DNA of 30,409 bases from CAZMLC01 sp964567125 (GTDB lineage Bacteria; Verrucomicrobiota; Kiritimatiellia; RFP12; UBA1067). This document shows, one piece after another, positions 24,101 through 30,409 of the stretch; the first letter of the stretch is position 1; every line of letters starts with the position of its first letter. Below the pieces are notes generated by a model. The model searched no databases, had not been told where the DNA came from, and saw only the letters and a program-made list of their open reading frames with translations. A program made the position numbers and the translations under genes. Where the stretch lies: the NCBI GenBank assembly GCA_964567125.1, contig CAZMLC010000026.1, forward strand, positions 1-30,409, given 5' to 3'.

Positions 24101-24689
24101 TGGTCTCGCCCATGGCCCGCGTATATTTATACAGCTCCGTCCACGTTGTCGTGGTGCTGTTTGTATAGTAGAAATAGTAATCGTCGCCACGCCGCACAAT
24201 GCGCATACCCAAGAAGGTATCCGCATATAAAGGATCGTTGGCCTTCTCCACGCGCCGCGTAACGGCATTGGCTTTAGCATCGCGCGCGTCAATGATCAAC
24301 CGCTGCGTGTTGCCCGAAGCCTGCGTCCCGGAAGCCGCCTCTTTCACGCGCATAAACATCAGGCTCATGGAGTCTTCCGTCAATTCTGTAAAAACGCCCA
24401 GACCTGCGCGCGCCCACTGGCCCAACCCCGCCTGGACAGGCCGTTCCACGGCCGCGATGACTTCGCCATCACCGCTCAGCGGTGCATAGAGGATACGTCC
24501 ACCCGATGAATTCGCATTCCACAGGTCGCGCCCGGTTCCGACCAACGTGTACTGATCCAGCGCAGCATCGTACAGCGTTGTTCCCTCAATCGAAGGCGTG
24601 ATCCGGCCAAAGTCGATACTATCGTATGCCGCGAGCGACCCCGCCAAACCGCATATCAATCCCATGATCCATACACATGCACATTTCAT
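21141..24689 (-). CDS. Large secreted PA14 protein with three homologous beta-sandwich repeats
   Basis: The 1182-residue protein has a signal peptide (about 1-21, ending SLAA). Three similar regions recur at about 30-215, 495-685 and 1010-1170. Each has the pattern of a hydrophobic start, G-x-G/G-x-x-D-[LIV]-W-N/A, then YxPL or YQ-x-[IL], then a KAGLMVR-type segment (ARAGLGV in copy 1). They resemble DUF1349/concanavalin-like domains. Between them lie an FN3-like part (about 235-315) and two PA14-like domains at about 333-480 and 826-965 (GLYFEYM, then SGYYTLQARGDDGFNIFVNG). No catalytic motif or sorting tag is recognised. It probably binds or displays glycan-active functions outside the cell. 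ATG 24689 has GGAG eight bases upstream; the next ATG upstream lacks one. A 12-bp AT palindrome (24715-24726) lies in its leader region. The neighbouring GH31 gene suggests a shared glycan-use role. Confidence 0.83.
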   Translation of the reverse strand: MKCACVWIMGLICGLAGSLAAYDSIDFGRITPSIEGTTLYDAALDQYTLVGTGRDLWNANSSGGRILYAPLSGDGEVIAAVERPVQAGLGQWARAGLGVFTELTEDSMSLMFMRVKEAASGTQASGNTQRLIIDARDAKANAVTRRVEKANDPLYADTFLGMRIVRRGDDYYFYYTNSTTTTWTELYKYTRAMGETINLGAVVSRNSGSNNSTAPVISNAFRSVVIRESVQARPISSKNQMEVRWVGDLPGFPTQAVTYTVQRSTARTGTFADLVTGVTSNVYVDTTIGKGNPYCYRVYAVAGGSNTLIGTGATVRMPFSESNAFVPADASAKGVYARYYSPATNFFPVAELFQSAVSNSWQTLSNIQSNSFKAQYFMNVIPQRSDFYSFVLDNGYTARLWLTNTLIIAQNYAVENFSGIDHSAVGSVASVPQWLEAGRSYTVQIEYQHLATTLRGPRCTFRWMSQTGGGLEIVADPTAQTIPAPWINTGMGTLKLNGGASYTLSNKVFSVAGSGSDIWANADHMRFVYQPLAGNFDFSARVVAQRGTHNWRKAGLMVRKSLSNTDVYFGTFQTPAGQTDTTGRWLVNQRRQFAGGASANTTSQGMNLPDFPKVPDGQYLWLRLTREGATVRSYARMTESGPWKLFEQRTDIALGETNYVGFAVTSHDDAQISTVDFDNVALLSAFTGSMTVSRTAEGNVLTLCNIMGTSDYQQAVTGLTAQTQDAWASVRGNGVVQFDVMRANYTTSSFVTVGQISAETAMNGTFLDAGYVEPDYALTYYCLAARYPVEGNSEPLAEIAPLVSSYPNSVLAPRAESAVPTQTSPGLYFEYMTNTTFQLIHDVPPQFARVDHIGRFLNNDAAGLLPAGFVNGGTNFSVTMSGWIVPPVSGYYTLQARGDDGFNIFVNGQKVLSQTGYSNNEFKYSPQFYMEAGSTNAVYVSYFQGGGGANLQIKYKHDGMADYDFIPQSRQIPLTTCSLAQSAARLADVPGAWSVVSLSTNNRIGSVAVNLERTAFKIGGVGGDVWNAADACQYVYQTIGDDFDFTAEIAAMQTLNQYSKAGLMVRESSAADARTVALICFPPTAPVVQVRSTAGGMTTNAASAARFVWPIKMRLAYHRPTQLLTIYANDEILQTVLLDGWSKTLEVGLVSSSNHATIFNDAVFQKVALTVIPPKGAILILR

Positions 24690-24789
24690 AGAAGAATCTC
24701 CACTCAACATTCAAAATAAATTTATTGTATCGTAACACGTTTCGTAAGATGCGTAAATCTTTGTTTTGACTAGCCGCTACGCGCACCAT

Positions 24790-24821
24790 AAAAAAAGCGC
24801 CAGGATAGCGACTCCTGGCGC
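24790..24821 (-). terminator. Rho-independent terminator of the GH31 gene
   Basis: GCGCCAGGA (24797-24805) and TCCTGGCGC (24813-24821) are a perfect 9-bp stem with a 7-base loop. On the - strand the stem is followed by seven T residues (24796-24790). It lies 28 bases after the GH31 stop, so the PA14 gene needs its own promoter. Confidence 0.9.
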
Positions 24822-24848
24822 GCTGCAAAAAAACTGTTGCTGGGCACA

Positions 24849-26429
24849 TTAGGGGCACTTTTCAAAATAGGGCAACCGCGCCAGCGGCACTTCCACGGTC
24901 AGCAGTTTCGGCCCCTCGATCACCTCACCCAGATCGCTGCGCCACGTCCCAGGCGGAATGACAACGGTGCGGCTGTTTCCCTTCACAGTCATGGGCGCCA
25001 CCATCAGCGTATCGCCCAGCATGAACTGATCGCGCACGCATGCATAACCCTGCCCCGGGTACTGATACGCCAGCGGACGCAACATCGGCTCGCCGGATTT
25101 CGCGGCGGCCTTGGCCAATTTCAGAATCTGCGGCGTATAGCGCATGCGGATCTCAACCGCGCGCTTCACAGCCGCGAAATGCGCTGCATCGAGAACGCGC
25201 CACGGCGCCACGGAGAACTGCATCATCGGCGCCAAGGCATGCGCCTGCGCGGAACGCACCACCAACTCCTGATCCATGGTCTTCAGATCCAGGAAGGACT
25301 GATACTCGCCCCCACCGATCATGTCCGGGCAGACGAAGGTATAGCCCAGCAGCCCCGCAGCGATCATGTCGGGAATCAGCTTCGCGACATCCGCCCAGTT
25401 GTGATTCTTGTCGCGTAAGCGTTGCACCAGCGGGCGGCCCGCCAGCTTGAAGCAGGCGCGGTATTCGTTGAGTGGGAAATTCAAGCCGACCTCGCCGAAT
25501 TTCATCGTATGCTCGTTCACATCCAGCGTCTTATCATAGGCGACATACTCGGATTTGTAAAAGATCGTATCCCCGGCATCGAGCTTGAACCCATCCACGC
25601 CGAAATCCCTCTGCAGACGCGCAAGCTCGCCATCGAACCACGCCTTGTCCACAGGATTCGAGAGATCCAGCATGGCGCTCTGCCCGTTCCACCACGTCAC
25701 CATCGCCGGCGCGCCCGCGGCCGTGCGGAAGAAGGCTTTCTTCTTGGCCAGCATGCGGTACGGCACGCTGTCCGCGCTGACAAAGGGGCAGACCCAGACC
25801 ATCACCTTAAAGCCCATCTGATGGAGCTTGTCCATCATCGCCTTGGGATCATGGAAACGGCCGGGATGGAAATTCCAGACCCCATACGCCTCCTGCCACG
25901 TATCGTCGATCATCAGCACGCCGGGCGGGAACCCCTTGTCGAGGATGGCCTGCGCATACTTCAGCACATCATCCTGGTTCTGATTGTAGGTCAGTTCGAT
26001 CCAGGTGTTGTACTGCGGCGCTGCAAAGAGCGCTAAGTCAGGCAACTTTCCATCGCTAGGAAAATAGGTTTTTGCAGCGTGCTGATACGCACTGCGCAGC
26101 GTTGTCCCCGCCTGCCCGTAATGGATCACCTGCTGCGGCACGCGCACGTTCAGCGCCTTGTCCTTGAAGGTGAAGGCAAAGGCCTTTTCACTCCAGATGT
26201 AACGGCCCTTCGATGAAAGCAGCAGCGGCGCATACTGATTGCCGCGATTATCGCCATCCAGGTTGATGCTGAGCGGTTGCTTGCCGTACGGCATCTGCAC
26301 GCCGAGCGTCACCGCGCCGCCCCACCAGACCTCGTCCTGCAGCAGCTCCAATTGAAGCTCTGATTTCACCTGCTCCGCGGCAGCCGTCAGGGCTGCCATA
26401 CTGCACAAAACCATCCATGCATATTTCAT
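24849..26429 (-). CDS. Secreted family 31 glycoside hydrolase, MYORG-like
   Basis: The 526-residue protein has a signal peptide (about 1-18) followed by a GH31 (alpha/beta)8 hydrolase. The nucleophile is D284 in GVDGFKLDAGD. The acid/base is D369 in FVCPDMIGGGEY. The segments VLMIDDTWQ (171-179) and MVWVCPFVS (210-218) are also typical. The PDMIGG form and DAGD motif resemble the MYORG branch, which includes alpha-galactosidases, rather than classical alpha-glucosidase or xylosidase branches. It would cleave alpha-linked sugars in the periplasm or outside; the exact substrate is inference. GGGAG lies upstream of the start. It has its own promoter and a strong terminator, followed by the PA14 gene on the same strand. 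Confidence 0.88.
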   Translation of the reverse strand: MKYAWMVLCSMAALTAAAEQVKSELQLELLQDEVWWGGAVTLGVQMPYGKQPLSINLDGDNRGNQYAPLLLSSKGRYIWSEKAFAFTFKDKALNVRVPQQVIHYGQAGTTLRSAYQHAAKTYFPSDGKLPDLALFAAPQYNTWIELTYNQNQDDVLKYAQAILDKGFPPGVLMIDDTWQEAYGVWNFHPGRFHDPKAMMDKLHQMGFKVMVWVCPFVSADSVPYRMLAKKKAFFRTAAGAPAMVTWWNGQSAMLDLSNPVDKAWFDGELARLQRDFGVDGFKLDAGDTIFYKSEYVAYDKTLDVNEHTMKFGEVGLNFPLNEYRACFKLAGRPLVQRLRDKNHNWADVAKLIPDMIAAGLLGYTFVCPDMIGGGEYQSFLDLKTMDQELVVRSAQAHALAPMMQFSVAPWRVLDAAHFAAVKRAVEIRMRYTPQILKLAKAAAKSGEPMLRPLAYQYPGQGYACVRDQFMLGDTLMVAPMTVKGNSRTVVIPPGTWRSDLGEVIEGPKLLTVEVPLARLPYFEKCP

Positions 26430-26459
26430 TGTTGTCTCCCGTTAATCCTAAGGGAATTG

Positions 26460-26488
26460 ATTGTGAAGCATTGATGAAAAAGTTTCAA
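26460..26488 (-). promoter_or_regulatory. Candidate sigma70 promoter of the GH31 gene
   Basis: On the - strand TTGAAA (26488-26483, 5/6) and CACAAT (26465-26460, 4/6) are 17 bases apart. Transcription would start near 26453, leaving a leader of about 24 bases that contains the ribosome binding site. Confidence 0.5.
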
Positions 26489-26501
26489 GCGCCAGTTGCG
26501 C

Positions 26502-26533
26502 GTCCTCACTAATCGCTGTCCTCACTAATCGCT
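26502..26533. repeat. Tandem 16-bp repeat (two copies)
   Basis: GTCCTCACTAATCGCT occurs at 26502-26517 and immediately again at 26518-26533. A third copy begins right after the unknown bases (26673-26688). The real copy number may differ from the assembled one. Confidence 0.9.
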
Positions 26534-26727
26534 TGAGGCTGGGCGGCACATCGGGTATAGTTTTCGCATCTTNNNNNNNNNNNNNNNNNNNNNNNNNNNN
26601 NNNNNNNNNNNNNNNNNNNNNNNNNNNNNNNNNNNNNNNNNNNNNNNNNNNNNNNNNNNNNNNNNNNNNNNNGTCCTCACTAATCGCTTGAGGCTGGGCG
26701 GCACATCGGGTATAGTTTTCGCATCTT
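26518..26727. repeat. Identical 55-base sequence on both sides of a 100-N gap
   Basis: Bases 26518-26572 and 26673-26727 are identical. The 100 Ns occupy 26573-26672. An exact 55-base overlap of contig ends is what a k=55 assembler leaves when adjacent contigs are scaffolded, so the duplication is probably artificial. Confidence 0.85.
26688..26716 (+). promoter_or_regulatory. Sigma70-type promoter of nadA
   Basis: TTGAGG (26688-26693, 4/6) and TATAGT (26711-26716, 5/6) are 17 bases apart. GGAG (26735-26738) lies before ATG 26750. The same elements occur in the left copy of the 55-base sequence. Confidence 0.55.
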
Positions 26728-26749
26728 TCTATGTGGAGCCGATACGCTT

Positions 26750-27652
26750 ATGACCCTTATTGACGAGATCAACCAGCTCAAGCGCGCGAAGAATGCCATT
26801 ATTCTGGCGCACAACTACCAGCCTGCGGAAGTTCAGGACATCGCTGATTTTACAGGCGATTCCCTCGAACTTGCCCGCAAAGCCGCCACGGTTGAAGAGG
26901 ATGTCGTGGTCTTTTGCGGCGTCCATTTCATGGCGGAAACCGCCGCGATCCTGAATCCCAGCAAGACGGTCCTGCTGCCGACTCCCGACGCCGGCTGCCC
27001 CATGGCGGACATGATCACGGGCGACCAGCTGCGCGAACTGAAGGCGCAGTATCCGCAGGCCAAGGTGCTCTGCTACGTGAACAGCACCGCAGAGATCAAG
27101 GCGCTGAGCGACTGCTGCGTCACCTCCTCGAACGCCGTGGCCATCGCGCAGTCGTTCCCGGCAGATCAGCCGATCATCTTTGTTCCGGATCAGCACCTCG
27201 GCGCCTGGACCGCGGAACAGCTCCAGCGCACCTTTATCCTCTGGCCCGGCTTCTGTCCGACGCACGCGCGCCTGACCGCCCAGCAGATCGCCGAGGCCCG
27301 CGACGCCCATCCCGGAGCACCGGTCATGGTGCATCCGGAGAGCCCCAAGGCGGTCCGCGATGCCGCGGATGTGGTCCTCTCCACCGGCGGCATGTGCCGC
27401 TGGGTGCTGACCCGGCCGGAATCCGGCTTCATCGTCGGCACGGAAACAGGCATCATCCATCGCCTACAGCAGGAAAATCCCGGCAAAGCCTTTTATCCGC
27501 TGAATGAGCGCGCCGTCTGCCCGAACATGAAGAAGACCACGCTTGAAAAGGTGCTCTGGTGCCTGCGCGACAATGAAACCGTGGTCAAGGTTGAAGACCC
27601 CATCGCCGCACAGGCGCGCAAGGCCATCGAGGCCATGCTGGCGCTTTCCTAA
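26750..27652 (+). CDS. nadA: Quinolinate synthase
   Basis: NadA condenses iminoaspartate with dihydroxyacetone phosphate to make quinolinate in de novo NAD synthesis, using an oxygen-sensitive [4Fe-4S] cluster. The 300-residue length is normal. The three cluster cysteines are C83 (DAGCPMADM), C169 (PGFCPTHA) and C257 (AVCPNMKK). The N-terminal AHNYQPAEVQD and the segments GVHFMAETAAIL and YVNSTAEIKA carry substrate-binding residues. No nadB or nadC is in the window. A small membrane-protein gene follows on the same strand. Confidence 0.96.
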   Translation: MTLIDEINQLKRAKNAIILAHNYQPAEVQDIADFTGDSLELARKAATVEEDVVVFCGVHFMAETAAILNPSKTVLLPTPDAGCPMADMITGDQLRELKAQYPQAKVLCYVNSTAEIKALSDCCVTSSNAVAIAQSFPADQPIIFVPDQHLGAWTAEQLQRTFILWPGFCPTHARLTAQQIAEARDAHPGAPVMVHPESPKAVRDAADVVLSTGGMCRWVLTRPESGFIVGTETGIIHRLQQENPGKAFYPLNERAVCPNMKKTTLEKVLWCLRDNETVVKVEDPIAAQARKAIEAMLALS

Positions 27653-27681
27653 CAAAGTCTGAACGCAAGGATGTATCGCGT

Positions 27682-27849
27682 ATGAACAACAAAGTCGTTC
27701 ACTTCATCCTCAATGTCTTTCTGGGACTCGTCGCCGTGGTGATTTTCCTCGGACTCTGGAATGCCTTTGGCGGGGACTTCAGGACAGGGCTCAAGCCCGT
27801 TGATACCTGCGCACAGCGGATCGAAAAGCTGGTCAAGAAGGTGCTGTAG
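27682..27849 (+). CDS. Small single-pass membrane protein, unrecognised
   Basis: This 55-residue frame has AAGGA at 27667-27671 ten bases before its ATG. It begins MNNKVVHFILNVFLGLVAVV, with one hydrophobic segment (about 7-26), followed by a polar tail of about 28 residues containing one Cys and ending Lys-rich. The start is 29 bases after nadA, so the two may be co-transcribed. It ends 11 bases from the convergent feoB stop. I do not recognise a family. A role in holding or supporting NadA or FeoB would be pure guesswork. Confidence 0.6.
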   Translation: MNNKVVHFILNVFLGLVAVVIFLGLWNAFGGDFRTGLKPVDTCAQRIEKLVKKVL

Positions 27850-27860
27850 CGCGTGCCCGG

Positions 27861-29876
27861 CTAGAACAGGCAGCCGAGCTGATAAACCAGCAGGCAGACC
27901 CCGTAGGCAAAGAGCGTCAGGACGAGCTGCTGGGCGATCGCCCATGCCCACGACCCCGTCTCCTTGCGCATCGTCGCGAAGGTCGCCACGCACGGCGTGG
28001 CCATCAGGCAGAAGAGCATCAGCACATAGCCTTGCAGCGGCGTGTAGCGGCTAGCCAGGACCTCGCGCAGGGAACGTTCATCCGCTTCATCCTCGACCTT
28101 GACGAGAATCGCCATCTGCGACACAAAGACCTCCTTCGCCGCAAACGCGCCGATCAGCGCCGCGCTGATGTTGGCATCAAAGCCCAAGGGCCGCATCACA
28201 GGCTCCAGCAAGTGACCCACGCGTCCACTCACCGTATCCTCAGGGTGCCCGGTCTTCGGATAGGACGTCGCGATCCAGAAGATCACGGAGGCCGCCAGAA
28301 TCACGGTTCCCGCCTTCTGGAGATAGAGCGAGGCGCGATCCCAGATGTGAATCAAGATGCTGCGGAGCGTCGGCAGGCGATACGGCGGAAGTTCAAGAAT
28401 AAACAGCGAGGTCTCACCTTTAAAGACCGTCTTGCGCATAATCGCGGCAATCGCCAAGGCCGCCAGCACGCCGATGAAATAGATGGAGAGCATCATCGGC
28501 GCGCGCCAGACCGGCTCGAAGAAGGCGGAAATCAGCAGCGTGTAGATGGGCAGCCGCGCACCGCAGCTCATCAGCGGCGCAATGAACATCGTGGCAAAGC
28601 GGTCGCGCCGCGACTCGATCGTGCGCGTCGCCATCAGCGCCGGCACGCTGCATCCGAAACCGATCAGCAGCGGAATAAAGCTCTTGCCGTGCAGCCCGAC
28701 CGCGCGCATCGCGCGATCCATGATAAACGCCGCACGCGCCATGTAGCCGGTCCCTTCAATCAGCGCGAGACAGAGGAAGAGCATCAGGATGTTCGGCAGG
28801 AAGACCAGCACGCCGCAAACACCGCCGATCACGCCGTCCAGGACCAACGAGCGCAGATCCGGCAGCACGCTGACAGGCCAGCCGCGACCGATCACGCCGC
28901 TCACGCCATCGAAAAAGCGCTCCAGCAAGGCCATCAGCGGTTCGCTCGCCACGAAGGTCAGCGTGAACATCAGATACATCATCAGGAAGAAGATCGGAAG
29001 TCCCCAGATCCGATGCGTCACCACGCGATCGATCAGGCTGGTGATGTCCTGGTGCAGCGGGCTCTTCGTGGTCAGGCATTGGTGTAAAAGCGAGTTGATG
29101 ATGCCGTAACGGAAATTCGTGATGATCGCATCCGCGCTCTCGCCCTCCACATGTTCAAGATGGGCGATGCGCTGCCGCACCTCTTCGCGCAAGCCGGGAA
29201 TATTCCGGAAGAGCGACCGCCCCACCCGCTTATCCCGTTCCAGCAGTTTGACGGCAAACCACTCCGGCTGCGGTTGGGCGACAAAGCCCGTCGTCTGCCC
29301 GGCAATGCACTTGGCCAAGGCCTGGACCGTCTCGCGCAGATGATCGTCGCCCTGATGCTCCCAGTCCGGATAGCGCGGGATCGGCAACGTCTTCAGCGCC
29401 TGCGCAATCGCCCGCCTGAGCTCCGCAAGCCCGCGGCCTGTCCGTCCGACGGTCTTCACCACCGGACAGCCAGTCAGCGCGCTCAGCCGTTCCGTGTCGA
29501 TCACAATGCCCTTGGCCTCGGCCTCGTCGATCATGTTGAGCGCCAGCACCACGGGAATGCCCATATTGAAGAGCTGACTCGTCAGGTAGAAATTGCGCAC
29601 CATGGACGATGAATCGATCACATTGAGGATCAGGTCGAACGACTCCTTGAGCAAGGTCTGCTGCACCACGGCTTCATCCGCTGAATTCGCGCACAGGCTG
29701 TACGTTCCCGGCAAGTCGGTGATCTCCACCTCCAGCGTTCCGATCCGGCACATCCCTGTAAATCGCTCGACGGTGACGCCCGAGTAATTACCGACATGCT
29801 GATGACCGCCCGTCAGGGCATTAAACAACGTGGTTTTGCCACAATTCGGATGACCCGCCAACGCAATTTTAATCAT
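27861..29876 (-). CDS. feoB: Ferrous iron transport protein B
   Basis: FeoB imports Fe2+ across the inner membrane. The 671-residue protein has the cytoplasmic N-terminal G domain with G1 GHPNCGKT at 8-15, G3 DLPG at 54-57 and G4 NMID at 114-117; the usual G1 is GNPNxGKT, so His9 replaces Asn. A helical spacer and the duplicated gate/permease domain follow (about 280-665), including the motif GFGCSVPALMATRT and a second Cys-containing motif MATPCVATFATM. The start lies 2 bases after the stop of the DtxR-FeoA fusion gene on the same strand, so they form an operon. No separate feoA or feoC is seen. Confidence 0.96.
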   Translation of the reverse strand: MIKIALAGHPNCGKTTLFNALTGGHQHVGNYSGVTVERFTGMCRIGTLEVEITDLPGTYSLCANSADEAVVQQTLLKESFDLILNVIDSSSMVRNFYLTSQLFNMGIPVVLALNMIDEAEAKGIVIDTERLSALTGCPVVKTVGRTGRGLAELRRAIAQALKTLPIPRYPDWEHQGDDHLRETVQALAKCIAGQTTGFVAQPQPEWFAVKLLERDKRVGRSLFRNIPGLREEVRQRIAHLEHVEGESADAIITNFRYGIINSLLHQCLTTKSPLHQDITSLIDRVVTHRIWGLPIFFLMMYLMFTLTFVASEPLMALLERFFDGVSGVIGRGWPVSVLPDLRSLVLDGVIGGVCGVLVFLPNILMLFLCLALIEGTGYMARAAFIMDRAMRAVGLHGKSFIPLLIGFGCSVPALMATRTIESRRDRFATMFIAPLMSCGARLPIYTLLISAFFEPVWRAPMMLSIYFIGVLAALAIAAIMRKTVFKGETSLFILELPPYRLPTLRSILIHIWDRASLYLQKAGTVILAASVIFWIATSYPKTGHPEDTVSGRVGHLLEPVMRPLGFDANISAALIGAFAAKEVFVSQMAILVKVEDEADERSLREVLASRYTPLQGYVLMLFCLMATPCVATFATMRKETGSWAWAIAQQLVLTLFAYGVCLLVYQLGCLF

Positions 29877-29878
29877 AC

Positions 29879-30409
29879 TTATGCAACCTGAACCATAATT
29901 TGCCGGGCCTCCGTCGCGCGCAGCGACAATTCGGTGCCATTCACACGGTAACTGCGGGGATCGCCCAGCGGTGCGACTTTGGAAAGCTCAACGGTAACGC
30001 CTTTAATCAATCCGAGCGACGCCAGACGGCGCATCAGCAGCGGCGCGACAGCCACGACCATGCCCTTTTCCTTGGGTTTCAATTGATCCAGCGGTTTCTG
30101 ACGCACAAAGGCCTGCAAGCGGTCCAGCGCAACATCATCGAGCTGGTGTTCCAACTTACAGGCCAAGTGATCGGCATGTTCCGGCGCGAGCTGCAAATGC
30201 CGCGTCAGGAAACATTTCAGACTTTCATGCTTCTGAATCACCTTGTCCGCGATTTCAGAGCCCTTCTTCGTCAATTCAACCGGCTGGTATGACGCATACT
30301 CCACCAGCCCCTGATCGGAAAGCGTCTTCAGCGCAGCGGTCACTGTCGGCTTCTTCACGCCCAGCTGACGCGCGATATCGCTCACGTGGGCATGCCCCTC
30401 CTCCGCAGC
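29879..30409 (-). CDS. DtxR-family metal-dependent regulator fused to a FeoA domain (start outside window)
   Basis: The visible 176 residues read into the right window edge. The frame stays open beyond the in-frame GTG at 30385 (AAEEGHAHV precedes it), which fits the first helix-turn-helix of DtxR/MntR proteins, so the true start lies outside. Visible parts are the winged helix (VSDIARQLGVKK, then PTVTAALKTL), the dimerisation and metal-binding region with HESLKCFLTRHL and EHADHLACKLEHQL (likely His/Glu/Cys ligands), and a C-terminal FeoA/SH3-like domain (about the last 75 residues, starting LDQLKPKEKG and containing LASLGLIKGVTVEL). It would repress iron or manganese genes when metal-loaded. 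The FeoA-like domain may also act on FeoB, encoded 2 bases downstream. Confidence 0.93.
   Translation of the reverse strand, partial: AAEEGHAHVSDIARQLGVKKPTVTAALKTLSDQGLVEYASYQPVELTKKGSEIADKVIQKHESLKCFLTRHLQLAPEHADHLACKLEHQLDDVALDRLQAFVRQKPLDQLKPKEKGMVVAVAPLLMRRLASLGLIKGVTVELSKVAPLGDPRSYRVNGTELSLRATEARQIMVQVA

Larger units (their letters stand above)
26430..26749. other. Divergent GH31-nadA intergenic region with an assembly gap
   Basis: This 320-base stretch has no gene. It contains the GH31 promoter, a 16-bp tandem repeat, 100 unknown bases and the nadA promoter. If the gap is spurious, the true region is nearer 165 bases. Confidence 0.75.

Noticed and set aside
27850..27880. Possible terminator between the small membrane protein and feoB
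   Set aside because: CGGCT/AGCCG is only five pairs and lacks a T run on either side.
28032..29087. 351-residue + frame antisense to feoB
   Set aside because: An Arg/His/Gln-rich shadow of a well-supported gene.

Overview
This is a protein-dense stretch (20 convincing genes, one of them cut by the right edge, plus one probable broken gene) from a Gram-negative-type bacterium. No rRNA, tRNA, CRISPR or transposase gene was seen. The mix suggests the PVC group, perhaps Kiritimatiellota or another Verrucomicrobiota lineage: secreted PA14 and F5/8C-like proteins, a secreted FAD oxidoreductase, a MYORG-like GH31 glycosidase, Tat lipoproteins of the sugar-phosphate isomerase fold and NptA-type Na/Pi transporters. 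That is inference from gene content only. A 100-N gap flanked by an identical 55-base sequence shows it is a draft scaffold, probably metagenome-derived.

Left part (1-9736, + strand): a probable frameshifted gene remnant and a stem-loop, then a tightly packed run: a zinc-ribbon protein with a deoxyribosyltransferase-like C-terminus (4-base overlap with dtd), D-aminoacyl-tRNA deacylase, a TatD-type hydrolase, mannose-6-phosphate isomerase, an M50 membrane protease and a B12-type radical SAM protein. A membrane-anchored AsmA-like protein and a large secreted FAD oxidoreductase follow.

Phosphate part (9737-15479): two Na/Pi cotransporters with PhoU-like tails flank a divergent beta-lactamase-fold serine hydrolase. 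The first carries an N-terminal extracytoplasmic region of two Ig-like domains. Both have CTAAC-type direct repeats with an 11-bp period upstream, resembling a Pho box.

Stress-response part (15489-19060): a membrane-anchored protein with an Hsp20-like domain is divergent from a histidine kinase and an NtrC-type sigma54 activator. The intergenic region holds a good sigma54 promoter facing each way and an imperfect palindrome between them, a layout strongly reminiscent of zraP-zraSR. This is the most interesting system in the window.

Right part (19065-30409): on the - strand lie an orphan PotD-like binding lipoprotein, a Tat-exported TIM-barrel lipoprotein, an 1182-residue PA14 protein and a GH31 glycosidase, most with recognisable promoters or terminators. 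Then come the assembly gap, nadA with its promoter and an unrecognised 55-residue membrane protein (+), and a feoB operon (-) headed by a DtxR-FeoA fusion regulator whose start lies beyond the window.
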